In this document: one piece after another, positions 1 to 6,341 of the stretch
Layout of the letters: every line of letters starts with the position of its first letter
How positions within the stretch are numbered: the first letter of the stretch is position 1
Source: Bacillota bacterium
GTDB lineage: Bacteria; Bacillota; Clostridia; Peptostreptococcales; Anaerovoracaceae
Reading direction: 5' to 3'
Assembly (NCBI GenBank): GCA_017515765.1
Contig: JAFWFF010000232.1
Coordinates: 1 to 9,771, forward strand
DNA: 9,771 nt
Notes under the pieces: model-generated
What the model was told of the DNA's origin: nothing
The model's input: only the letters and a program-made list of their open reading frames with translations
Databases searched by the model: none
Position numbers and translations under genes: made by a program

Positions 1-1
1 A

Positions 2-517
2 GAGACTCACGGATTTGGAATACGCAGAGAGACGTGGGAGCGCATAGCCCGGGCCTATGAGGATCCGGGCATAGTTATTTTCACCGACCCGGACCACGCG
101 GGAAGGGAGATAAGGCGCGCAATACTCGGGAGATTCCCCGGGGCGGCGCGGGCGAACCTGACCTTTGATCAGGCGGAGAAGGACGGCGACATAGGGATCG
201 AGAACGCGCAGCCGGAGGACATCCTGAAAGCCCTCGCGCGCGTCTGCACCGTAGAGTATCCGGAGGACGCGGATGACGAGGCACGGACCTCGGCCTCGGC
301 GGGCTCGGCGGATGCCGCGAAAGAGCCTGCGGCGACGCCTGCCGACCTGGAGGAGCTGGGACTCACCGGCCGGCCCGACTCTTCCGCCAGGAGGGCAAAG
401 GCGGGAGCCGCGCTCGGAATAGGCTACTGCAACGGCAGGACGATGGCAAAGCGTGTGGCCGCGCTGGGTATAAGCAGGAGAGAACTGGAGGAAGCGCTGG
501 GAGAGGCGCGGGACTGA
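2..517 (+). CDS. rnmV: Ribonuclease M5, C-terminal part (5' end cut by window edge)
   Basis: RNase M5 matures the 3' and 5' ends of 5S rRNA precursors in Gram-positive bacteria. The visible 171 residues begin inside the Toprim domain: ETHGFGI at 1-7, then FTDPDHAGREIRR at 27-39, carrying the acidic DPD metal-binding motif of Toprim enzymes, then GDIGIENAQPEDI, a typical M5 segment. Roughly 30 N-terminal residues with the Toprim glutamate are missing because the window starts mid-gene. Residues of about 90-115 form an Ala/Ser/Glu/Asp-rich, low-complexity linker, followed by a basic C-terminal domain of about 55 residues. The TGA stop shares its last base with the ATG of rsmA, so the two genes are probably translationally coupled. 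rnmV followed by rsmA is a well-known order in Bacillota, which supports the call. Confidence 0.9.
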   Translation, partial: ETHGFGIRRETWERIARAYEDPGIVIFTDPDHAGREIRRAILGRFPGAARANLTFDQAEKDGDIGIENAQPEDILKALARVCTVEYPEDADDEARTSASAGSADAAKEPAATPADLEELGLTGRPDSSARRAKAGAALGIGYCNGRTMAKRVAALGISRRELEEALGEARD

Positions 518-1359
518 TGATAGATCTTTATTCACCGAAATCGATAAGGGCGATAGCCGACAGGTTCGGGTTCAGGAACAGGAAGAGCCTCGGGCAGAAT
601 TTCCTGACGGACAGGAACGTCGTGCTTGAGATGATCGCTTCCGCCGGGATCACGAAGGATGATACGGTCATCGAGATCGGGCCCGGGATCGGGGCGCTGA
701 CCAGAGAGCTTTCCGCAAGCGCCGGAAAGGTAATCGCGCTGGAGATAGACAGGGATCTTTTCCCCGTGCTTGAGTTCACGCTGAGCGGCTGCGAGAACGT
801 GGAAGTGGTCCACGCCGACGTGCTGAAGACCGATATCGGGGAGCTCATCCGGGAGAACGGCGGAGCGAAGGTGATCGGGAACCTGCCCTACTACATCACC
901 ACGCCCATAATCATGCGGCTCCTTGAGACCCGCCCCGCGCCGGACAACATCACGATCATGATGCAGAAGGAAGTCGCGGAGAGGATACTCGCCGAAGCCG
1001 GAAGCACGGAGCGCGGGGCTTTGTCCGTCGCCGTGCAGTACCACTGCGAGACCGAGGAAGTCATCGAGGTGCCGAGAGAGTCCTTCTCGCCGGCCCCGAA
1101 GGTGGATTCCGCGGTGCTGAAGCTGACGCCCAGAAAAGAAAGCCCGGTCAGGACTGACGACAAGGAACTGTTCTTCCGCTGCGTCAGGGCAGGCTTCGGT
1201 CAAAGGAGAAAGACGCTTTACAACTCGCTGACGGGAACGGGATACAGCAAAGAAAAGATAGGCGCCGCGCTGGACAGCCTCGGGATAGAGAGGAACCGCC
1301 GCGCGGAAACGCTGACGATGCAGGAATTTGCCGATATTGCCAACGAACTTGGAAGATAA
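517..1359 (+). CDS. rsmA: 16S rRNA (adenine1518-N6/adenine1519-N6)-dimethyltransferase
   Basis: RsmA (KsgA) uses S-adenosylmethionine to dimethylate two adjacent adenines in the 3' terminal hairpin of 16S rRNA, a late step of 30S assembly; loss gives kasugamycin resistance. The 280-residue length fits the family. Visible motifs are KSLGQNFL at 23-30 (the N-terminal signature), EIGPGIG at 53-59 (SAM-binding motif I), an acidic E-x-D around 76-78, and NLPY at 122-125, the catalytic motif of N6-adenine methylases. The C-terminal helical domain includes the conserved FGQRRKT stretch. The ATG at 517 overlaps the rnmV stop by one base. A purine-rich GGGAGAGG about 10 bases upstream lies inside rnmV, so coupling to rnmV is likely. 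A GNAT gene follows after 14 bases. Confidence 0.97.
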   Translation: MIDLYSPKSIRAIADRFGFRNRKSLGQNFLTDRNVVLEMIASAGITKDDTVIEIGPGIGALTRELSASAGKVIALEIDRDLFPVLEFTLSGCENVEVVHADVLKTDIGELIRENGGAKVIGNLPYYITTPIIMRLLETRPAPDNITIMMQKEVAERILAEAGSTERGALSVAVQYHCETEEVIEVPRESFSPAPKVDSAVLKLTPRKESPVRTDDKELFFRCVRAGFGQRRKTLYNSLTGTGYSKEKIGAALDSLGIERNRRAETLTMQEFADIANELGR

Positions 1360-1373
1360 AGGAGGGATGCGGA

Positions 1374-1922
1374 GTGAGAATAGAGACAGAGCATCTTATA
1401 CTGAGACCTTACGAGATCGAAGACGCTGTCGCGCTTTTTTCAGTGGCGTCCGACCCCAATGTCGGGCCGCACGCGGGCTGGAAACCGCATGAGAGCGTAG
1501 AGGAATCGGAGCAGGTGCTCCGGGACATACTTCTTCCGGCCGGAGCTTTTGCCATAGTAAACAAGAAGGACGGAAGACTGATCGGGGCGATAGCCCTGGA
1601 GCCCGACCGCTACAGGCCGGACGCAAACAGCCGAGAGCTCGGGTACTGGCTGGTATCCGACATGTGGAACCAGGGGCTCATGACAGAAGCCGCAAGAGCA
1701 GTGATGAAATACGGGTTCCGCATCATGGGCCTTTCCCAGATAGGGATCTGCACCTCGCCCGAAAACGTGAGATCGCAGGCGGTCATAAAAAAATGCGGAT
1801 TCACGCACGAGGGCAGGATCCGCAGGACTTACAAGATATTTGACGGTTCGCTCCGCGACTCGATGATCTATTCGATCACGAGAGAGGAGTACGAAGCGAT
1901 GTACGGAAAGGACGACGAGTAG
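1374..1922 (+). CDS. GNAT-family N-acetyltransferase (RimJ/RimL-like)
   Basis: This 182-residue protein transfers an acetyl group from acetyl-CoA to an amine. It has the single-domain GNAT pattern of the RimJ/RimL type: an N-terminal strand ETEHLILRPYEIEDA at 4-18, the central RELGYWLVSDMWNQGLMTEA at 87-106 with the Q-x-x-G-x-x pyrophosphate-binding loop, and NVRSQAVIKKCGF at 131-143, where the asparagine and the C-terminal GF motif are typical. The start is GTG rather than ATG. An excellent Shine-Dalgarno AAAGGAGGG at 1358-1366 lies 7 bases upstream, while the ATG at 1367 is out of frame. The gene follows rsmA by 14 bases and should be cotranscribed with it. RimJ/RimL relatives acetylate ribosomal proteins, which would suit the rRNA-maturation neighbours, but the real substrate cannot be read from sequence. 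It ends 3 bases before the convergent aroB stop. Confidence 0.88.
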   Translation: MRIETEHLILRPYEIEDAVALFSVASDPNVGPHAGWKPHESVEESEQVLRDILLPAGAFAIVNKKDGRLIGAIALEPDRYRPDANSRELGYWLVSDMWNQGLMTEAARAVMKYGFRIMGLSQIGICTSPENVRSQAVIKKCGFTHEGRIRRTYKIFDGSLRDSMIYSITREEYEAMYGKDDE

Positions 1923-1925
1923 GGG

Positions 1926-2984
1926 TCAGGACGGACGGCTGCCGGTAAGGCCCAGCCAGATGAAGGTCCTGAGCTCGTCCAGGGTGAGCTTCCTTAAGGA
2001 GCATCTTCCGATGGCCTCGGGGATGATCATATTGATCTTCCCGTTGCGGATCTTCTTGTCCATGCGGGCGAGGCGGAAGATCTCCTCTGGATCGTAGCCC
2101 AAAGAAGTGTCAAGGCCGAAGGATTCCAGGATCCCGGCGAGCTCGCCGCTTATGTCGTTTCCGGTATAGCCGGCAAGATAAGCGCCTCTCGCCTCGGCGA
2201 CCATCCCCTTGGCGACCGCCTGTCCGTGGGATTCCTTATATGCCGAGAGCTTTTCGATCCCGTGGCCTATGGTGTGCCCGAAGTTCAGGAGCTGTCTGAG
2301 CCCGGTGTCGCGCTCATCGGCTTCGACAAGGGATCTTTTGATCGAGATGCAGCGTTCCAGGACGTATTCGTAGCGCTTGTCGCGGATGTGCGAGATCAGG
2401 TTCGCGTCAGAGACCACGGCGTTCTTCACGACCTCGGCGACCCCGTCGTTGAAGCGCTGGACCGGAAGAGTATCAAATGTGCTGTAGTCGCAGAGGACAA
2501 GGCGCGGCTGCCAGAAGAGCCCCGCGAGGTTCTTGCCTCCGAGGATGTCGATCCCGGTCTTCCCGCCTATCGCCGCGTCGGTAGCCGCGATTACGGTGGT
2601 CGGGACCTGGACGTAGTCGACGCCCCTCAGATAGGTGCCTGCAGCGAATCCGGCCATGTCGCCGACGACGCCTCCGCCAAGCGCGAGGACCAGGTCGGTG
2701 CGCGTGATCGCGTCCTCGGCCATCGCCTCCAGGATGTTGCCGTAGGTGGTCAGCGTCTTGGAATGCTCGCCCGCCGGGAATTTGACGGTGGACACCTGAA
2801 ATCCGCTGTCCCTGAGAGAATCGGACACGGTCTTCCCGAACAAAGCGTTCACCGTGCTGTCGGTGATGACGCAGACCTTCCGGGGAGTGAACAGAGCACG
2901 GAGATATCTCCCCGTGTCAGCGAGGAGCCCTTCGCCGATTATCACGTCATACGGTTTTTCGGTGGAAATGGTAAACTTCTTCAT
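1926..2984 (-). CDS. aroB: 3-dehydroquinate synthase
   Basis: AroB converts DAHP to 3-dehydroquinate, the second step of the shikimate pathway to aromatic amino acids. It is a cytoplasmic NAD- and divalent-metal-dependent enzyme. The 352 residues fit the family. GGGVVGDMAGFAA at 103-115 is the nucleotide-binding signature, and ATDAAIGGKTG at 134-144 follows the usual VDSSxGGKTG pattern with Ser changed to Ala. The metal ligands are predicted as E184 (in AEVVK), H237 (in NFGHTIGH) and H253 (in SHGQAVA), with H241 as a catalytic residue; the spacing of the two histidines matches the family. The start is placed at MKKFTIS: an upstream extension in the same frame to 3278 has no AroB character. 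The ATG lies 6 bases after a strong -10 box, with no Shine-Dalgarno site. No other aro gene is present in the window. Confidence 0.96.
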   Translation of the reverse strand: MKKFTISTEKPYDVIIGEGLLADTGRYLRALFTPRKVCVITDSTVNALFGKTVSDSLRDSGFQVSTVKFPAGEHSKTLTTYGNILEAMAEDAITRTDLVLALGGGVVGDMAGFAAGTYLRGVDYVQVPTTVIAATDAAIGGKTGIDILGGKNLAGLFWQPRLVLCDYSTFDTLPVQRFNDGVAEVVKNAVVSDANLISHIRDKRYEYVLERCISIKRSLVEADERDTGLRQLLNFGHTIGHGIEKLSAYKESHGQAVAKGMVAEARGAYLAGYTGNDISGELAGILESFGLDTSLGYDPEEIFRLARMDKKIRNGKINMIIPEAIGRCSLRKLTLDELRTFIWLGLTGSRPS

Positions 2985-2990
2985 GGCTCG

Positions 2991-3019
2991 ATTGTAACAT
3001 AGGAAAATTGCATTTGCAA
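2991..3019 (-). promoter_or_regulatory. Sigma-70-type promoter of aroB, predicted leaderless
   Basis: Reading the minus strand, TTGCAA (3014-3019) is followed by exactly 17 bases and TACAAT (2991-2996), then CGAGCC and the aroB ATG. A transcript starting about 7 bases after the -10 would begin at or next to the A of the ATG. The -35 lies in the small inverted repeat TTGCA-TT-TGCAA at 3008-3019, a possible regulator site. The prediction rests on hexamer match and spacing only. Confidence 0.7.
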
Positions 3020-3036
3020 AAGCAGAGAGAGTATAG

Positions 3037-3747
3037 ATGATCCGTTTTATTAAGAGACTTTTTCTCGCGGTCATCGCGGTCGCGGTGATCGCTGCGGCCT
3101 GCGTGCTCGCGGTCGACTTGCACGTCGCAGGGGCAGGCGGGAGATATATGGCATTTGAATACAAAGGCCCGGAGGCGGGGATCCCGGATGAGGCACTCGG
3201 AGAGATCAAAGCCCTCGGCGCCGACTGCATCCTGGTCCTGGGCTGCGGCATAAAGGATACCGAGACCCCGACCGACATGCTCCGGGACAGGCTCGACGCC
3301 GGGATCGCGCTCTATGAGGCGGGCGCGGCCCCGAAGATCCTTTTGACCGGGGACAACGGGACGGACTGGCATAACGAGATACACGTGATGCTGAGCTACT
3401 GCCTGGCGGCAGGAGTGCCGGCAGAGGATATCTTCTGTGACCACGCCGGGTTCTCGACCCAGGAGTCGATGCTGAGGGCGAGGGACATCTTCCGCGCGGA
3501 GCGGGTGATAGTCGTGACACAGAAATACCATGAGCCGAGGGCTCTGTACATAGGGAAGAAGATCGGGCTCGAAGTCGCGGGAGTCGCGGCATCGCAAAGC
3601 GGCCACGCGGGACAGATCGTCAGGGACGTCCGCGAGGTGCTCGCCAGGAACAAAGATTTCTACATGCTTCTTCTGGGAATGGAGAACGCGGTCGGAGGAG
3701 ACACCTACGACCTTTCGGGCGACGGAAGGGTCACCCACGGGGAATAA
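3037..3747 (+). CDS. SanA/YdcF-like DUF218 membrane-anchored protein
   Basis: The 236-residue protein has one N-terminal membrane segment (about residues 5-27, preceded by Arg and Lys) that should anchor it with the rest outside the membrane. The body follows the DUF218/SanA pattern: DCILVLGCGI at 63-72, PTDMLRDRLDAGIALYEAG at 78-96, ILLTGDNG at 101-108, CLAAGVPAEDIFCDHAGFST at 122-141, and ERVIVVTQKYHEPRAL at 155-170. Relatives such as E. coli SanA affect envelope integrity and vancomycin sensitivity; the biochemical activity of the family is poorly defined. The last 12 residues (225-236) fit an EF-hand-type acidic loop. The gene is divergent from aroB across a 52-base gap. Only a weak GAGAGAG ribosome site (3025-3031) precedes the ATG and no convincing promoter is seen. 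It is convergent with rnhA. Confidence 0.85.
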   Translation: MIRFIKRLFLAVIAVAVIAAACVLAVDLHVAGAGGRYMAFEYKGPEAGIPDEALGEIKALGADCILVLGCGIKDTETPTDMLRDRLDAGIALYEAGAAPKILLTGDNGTDWHNEIHVMLSYCLAAGVPAEDIFCDHAGFSTQESMLRARDIFRAERVIVVTQKYHEPRALYIGKKIGLEVAGVAASQSGHAGQIVRDVREVLARNKDFYMLLLGMENAVGGDTYDLSGDGRVTHGE

Positions 3748-3754
3748 GCCCTGG

Positions 3755-3790
3755 CCTCCGCCCGGGAAGGCTGCCCGGTAAGGCCGGAGG
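3755..3790. terminator. GC-rich hairpin between convergent sanA-like gene and rnhA, no U-tract
   Basis: The arms CCTCCG (3755-3760) and CGGAGG (3785-3790) enclose a second stem CCGGG/CCCGG (3762-3766 with 3774-3778). The structure fills the 46-base gap between two convergent stop codons, where a bidirectional terminator is expected. No run of T follows on either strand, so it is not a canonical intrinsic terminator. Confidence 0.4.
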
Positions 3791-3793
3791 AGT

Positions 3794-4360
3794 TCAGAGC
3801 CTGTCTTCGGGAGCTTGGATGCGGACTTCGTAGATGCCCATGTTGGCAAGCTCGTCCGCCCGGTTGTTCATCTCGATGATGTGGCGGAATTCGTCAAGAG
3901 AGAAGCCGCTGCCGTTGATCGCGGTGAATTTCTCGTAGTGCTTCGTGACGTCGGTGTTCGGGGAATTGAGGTTGACGTGCCCTTTGACGCGGAAAAAGCG
4001 CACTTCGTGCTTCGCGGTCAGGGAGAGGAGCTCTTCCCAGAGGTCGCGGTTCTCGACGGGCTTCTTTCCGGCGGTCTTCCAGCCGTTCGCCTGCCAGTTG
4101 GCGACCCAGCCCTCGCGGAAGGCGTTGGAAACATAGGAGCTGTCGGTGAAGACGCGGATCCTGACGTCGTCGCGCTTCAGGACCTTCAGTGCCTCGATCA
4201 CCGCGGAGAGCTCCATACGGTTGTTGGTGGTATTGGGAGAACCTCCGGATATGTCGAGCCGGTGTTCGCCGTACTCGAGGACCGCTCCCCAGCCGCCGGT
4301 ATTGGTTTCGTTTTGATTGCCGGAGCATGCTCCGTCAGAATAGATATTAAGTATCGCCAT
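3794..4360 (-). CDS. rnhA: Ribonuclease HI with long insertion before the last catalytic aspartate
   Basis: RNase HI cuts the RNA strand of RNA-DNA hybrids in the cytoplasm, removing R-loops and primers. The 188-residue protein (from MAILNIYSDG) has all four acidic catalytic residues: D9 in YSDGACSGN, E50 in NRMEL, D73 in FTDSSYV and D169 in NNRADELAN, plus the mobile-loop histidine H128 in VKGH. The segment WxxNGWKTAGKKPVENRDLW at 89-108 matches the basic protrusion region. The oddity is the stretch between H128 and D169: 40 residues instead of about 9 in E. coli RNase HI, with a hydrophobic/aromatic pattern (HYEKFTAINGSGFSLDEF). The upstream in-frame TTG at 4378 is rejected because that extension would contain the -10 box. 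The chosen ATG follows the -10 by 6 bases and has no Shine-Dalgarno site. Confidence 0.94.
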   Translation of the reverse strand: MAILNIYSDGACSGNQNETNTGGWGAVLEYGEHRLDISGGSPNTTNNRMELSAVIEALKVLKRDDVRIRVFTDSSYVSNAFREGWVANWQANGWKTAGKKPVENRDLWEELLSLTAKHEVRFFRVKGHVNLNSPNTDVTKHYEKFTAINGSGFSLDEFRHIIEMNNRADELANMGIYEVRIQAPEDRL

Positions 4361-4366
4361 ACCCGA

Positions 4367-4395
4367 ATTATATGCCAAAGCTTACGGCTTGGCAA
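4367..4395 (-). promoter_or_regulatory. Consensus sigma-70-type promoter of rnhA, predicted leaderless
   Basis: On the minus strand TTGCCA (4390-4395) is followed by 17 bases and a perfect TATAAT (4367-4372), then TCGGGT and the ATG. Initiation about 7 bases past the -10 would place the first transcribed base on the start codon. A rightward promoter for the divergent walJ-like gene is much less clear; TTGGCA (4389-4394) with CATAGT (4413-4418) is the best weak candidate. Confidence 0.78.
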
Positions 4396-4432
4396 CCGGG
4401 CGGGCAGGCGGTCATAGTCAGGATAGGATAGA

Positions 4433-5257
4433 ATGTCGCTTGGATTTTGGTCTTTCGGAAGCGGAAGCTCCGGAAACAGTTATCTCATACAGACTGAGGA
4501 CACGTCGGTGCTGGTCGACGCGGGGTGCAGCGGGAAACGCATCTTCACCGGGCTCGCCGAGAGGGGGCTCAAGCCCTCGGACCTTGACGCCGTCCTCATA
4601 ACGCACGAGCACGAGGACCACGTAAGAGGCCTCGGCATGCTGATCAAAAGGGCCCCCGGCCTCACCGTAAAGGCGACACGCGGCACGATGTCGAGGATCA
4701 TGCCGAGGCTGGGCTTTGTTCCCGAGGAAGACAGCCCCCGGGCGAACGCGGAGACGGTGACGGTCGGCGAAGCCTTTGATGTCGGAAGCCTAAGGGTCAG
4801 ACCGTTCCGCCTGGAGCACGACGCGGCCGAGCCCTGCGGATACAGCTTCTTCTCGGGCGGCCGGATGATCTCGGTCGTCACGGACACCGGGAGGGTGACG
4901 GACGAAATGATCCTCGCAGTCAAAGAATCCGACCTGCTCGTCCTGGAGGCGAATTACGAGCGCAACATCCTTCTTATGGGCCGCTATCCCTACAGCCTGA
5001 AGATGCGCATCCTGAGCGACTACGGGCACGTTTCGAACGAGGACGCCGCGGCGGTGCTCGCGAAGGTCCTGAGGAGCAGGGAGAAGGACAATATGCCGGT
5101 GTTCGCGCTGGCGCACCTCAGCAAGGAGAACAACACTCCCGAGATGGCGCGGATGACGGTGAGCAATATTCTTTACGAGGAGGGCTTCCGGGAGGACCGG
5201 GACTTCGCCCTCAAGGTGTTCAAAAGGGACGAGTTCGGCGAATACGTGAGGCTTTAG
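4433..5257 (+). CDS. walJ: WalJ/YycJ-like metallo-beta-lactamase-fold hydrolase
   Basis: This 274-residue MBL-fold protein belongs to the YycJ/WalJ/VicX group, cytoplasmic proteins linked to the WalRK cell-wall regulon and to coordination of division with replication; some relatives show nuclease activity. The metal-binding core is ITHEHEDH at 56-63 (H58, H60, D62, H63), H129 in RLEHD, D151 in TDTG and H228 in AHLSKENNTPE, the last being characteristic of this subgroup. The N-terminal FGSGSSGNSYL at 8-18 is also typical. The ATG at 4433 has a modest Shine-Dalgarno-like AGGATAGGA (4420-4428) close upstream. The gene is divergent from rnhA. The downstream order walJ-lipoprotein-rlmH resembles the yycJ-htrA-rlmH block of many Bacillota, although no WalRK genes are in view upstream. 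The gene symbol follows family membership, not experiment. Confidence 0.88.
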   Translation: MSLGFWSFGSGSSGNSYLIQTEDTSVLVDAGCSGKRIFTGLAERGLKPSDLDAVLITHEHEDHVRGLGMLIKRAPGLTVKATRGTMSRIMPRLGFVPEEDSPRANAETVTVGEAFDVGSLRVRPFRLEHDAAEPCGYSFFSGGRMISVVTDTGRVTDEMILAVKESDLLVLEANYERNILLMGRYPYSLKMRILSDYGHVSNEDAAAVLAKVLRSREKDNMPVFALAHLSKENNTPEMARMTVSNILYEEGFREDRDFALKVFKRDEFGEYVRL

Positions 5258-5287
5258 GCCTGCGTTCAGGCCGGCATCAGGACCGGC
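5257..5287 (+). other. Two overlapping GC hairpins between walJ and the lipoprotein gene
   Basis: GGCCTG-CGTT-CAGGCC (5257-5272) forms a perfect 6-bp stem with a four-base loop. GCCGG (5270-5274) can alternatively pair with CCGGC (5283-5287), and the two share bases 5270-5272, so they cannot form together. The second stem ends just before the Shine-Dalgarno AAAGGGG (5288-5294). There is no U-tract. It may modulate read-through or translation, or be a by-product of high GC. Confidence 0.35.
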
Positions 5288-5299
5288 AAAGGGGAAACG

Positions 5300-6295
5300 A
5301 TGAGGAAAGGAAGATCTTTGACAGCGGCCGTACTGGCCTGCATAGTGACTGTCACTGCGGCGTCGGGCTGCGATCTTCTGATGCCCGGCCCGGGCGACAT
5401 CCAGATCACGGAGCCGGTGGTGAACCGCGTGGACTACTCGGATCCGGAGGCGCCGAAGGAGATAGAGTCCAGGGACATCGAGCGCTGCGACCTGGAGTTC
5501 TCGGACGACCAGGGACTGCACTACTGGATCTCGATGGAGAAGCGCGACGGCTGGGTCCTCTGCAATATGTCCACGAGCAACCACGGGCGCGAGGACTACG
5601 AGGCTCCGCTCGGAACGCTGACGGAGCTTCAGCGGATAATAGACCGCTACAACCTGGTGAGGCTGAACGGGAGCCGGTTCGAGACCCAGGGCATCCCGGG
5701 CGGCCTGGGATACAGGCTCTATGTGCTCTACGAGTCCGGGGAGGAGATAAACGCCTACGACAACGCGAGCGACGGCTTCTCTCTGGAGGAGGCCGTGGCG
5801 CTGGCGAACTGGGCGGCCGGGATCAACAAGCCCCAGTGGCCCGTCATGGAGGTGACGTCTGAGGACCTGGAGCCCGACGGCAGCTGGAATCCAAGGATCT
5901 CACAGCTGGAAGGCTGCGAGAACCTTTCGCCCCAGGTCACATGGGCGGAGGTGCCCGGGACCGGCGAATACGCTGTGTTCATGCTCTGCCCCAATCTTTC
6001 GAACGCGATGTACATGCGCTATATGGGCGCGACGGAGACCTCCATCGAGAGCGGTTTCGTGTCGAGCCTGGAGGGCGGGGAATACAGAGGCCCGTCCAAT
6101 ACGAGCGGCATGAGGCGCTACGTCATCTACGTCTACGCGCTCCGGAGGCCGCCGGACGAGCTGCCGGGCGACTTCCGCGGACTCAACCCCTATATCTCCG
6201 AGATCGAAAGGGAGCTTGACACAGCGGGCGGGATGCGCGGCAATATCATAGCGCGCGGCATCCTGACCGGGACGTTCAGCGGGACGGAAGACTGA
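5300..6295 (+). CDS. Lipoprotein with unknown N-terminal domain and degenerate PEBP-like C-terminal domain
   Basis: The 331-residue protein begins with a lipoprotein signal: basic MRKGR, a hydrophobic stretch 7-21 and an A-S-G-C lipobox at 21-24, predicting a lipid-anchored protein on the outer face of the membrane with Cys24 as first mature residue. Residues about 58-175 form a domain I do not recognise by name (WISMEKRDGWVLCN, LQRIIDRYNLVRLNG, YVLYESGEEINAYDN). Residues about 183-282 resemble the phosphatidylethanolamine-binding protein (PEBP/YbhB) family: ENLSPQVTWAEVPGTGEYAVFM at 207-228, EYRGPS at 261-266 and RRYVIYVYAL at 272-281. The usual DPD and two histidines of the PEBP pocket are replaced (CPN at 230-232, GMRRY at 270-274). 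Shine-Dalgarno AAAGGGG lies 5 bases before the ATG. It sits between walJ and rlmH, where other Bacillota often have htrA. Function unknown. Confidence 0.75.
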   Translation: MRKGRSLTAAVLACIVTVTAASGCDLLMPGPGDIQITEPVVNRVDYSDPEAPKEIESRDIERCDLEFSDDQGLHYWISMEKRDGWVLCNMSTSNHGREDYEAPLGTLTELQRIIDRYNLVRLNGSRFETQGIPGGLGYRLYVLYESGEEINAYDNASDGFSLEEAVALANWAAGINKPQWPVMEVTSEDLEPDGSWNPRISQLEGCENLSPQVTWAEVPGTGEYAVFMLCPNLSNAMYMRYMGATETSIESGFVSSLEGGEYRGPSNTSGMRRYVIYVYALRRPPDELPGDFRGLNPYISEIERELDTAGGMRGNIIARGILTGTFSGTED

Positions 6296-6302
6296 CCGCC
6301 GG

Positions 6303-6317
6303 CCGGGGCCTGCCCGG
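6303..6317 (+). other. GC hairpin between lipoprotein gene and rlmH, no U-tract
   Basis: CCGGG (6303-6307) and CCCGG (6313-6317) form a stem over the loop GCCTG, and flanking GGCC on both sides could extend it with a bulge. No T-run follows; the rlmH Shine-Dalgarno comes 14 bases later. It is similar in design to the hairpin at 3762-3778. Confidence 0.3.
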
Positions 6318-6341
6318 GCCTGTATGCCTGAAAGGGAAATC

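Noticed and set aside
2985..3278. N-terminal extension of aroB of about 98 codons.
   Set aside because: It runs through the promoter and the divergent gene's membrane segment and shows no AroB similarity; the MKKFTIS start gives the normal family length.
2226..3849. Long open frames opposite aroB and opposite the SanA-like gene (for example 2226-3002 plus, 2947-3849 minus).
   Set aside because: They mirror genes with strong family motifs, have no ribosome sites and show the composition bias of antisense frames.
4321..4334. Perfect 14-bp palindrome (CGGAGCA and its complement) inside rnhA.
   Set aside because: It lies in the codons for the conserved DGACSGN catalytic motif, so amino-acid constraint explains it; no regulatory context.
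4790..5584. Minus-strand open frame of 264 codons across the walJ-lipoprotein junction.
   Set aside because: It overlaps two well-supported plus-strand genes, has no motif and no ribosome site, and looks like a high-GC shadow.
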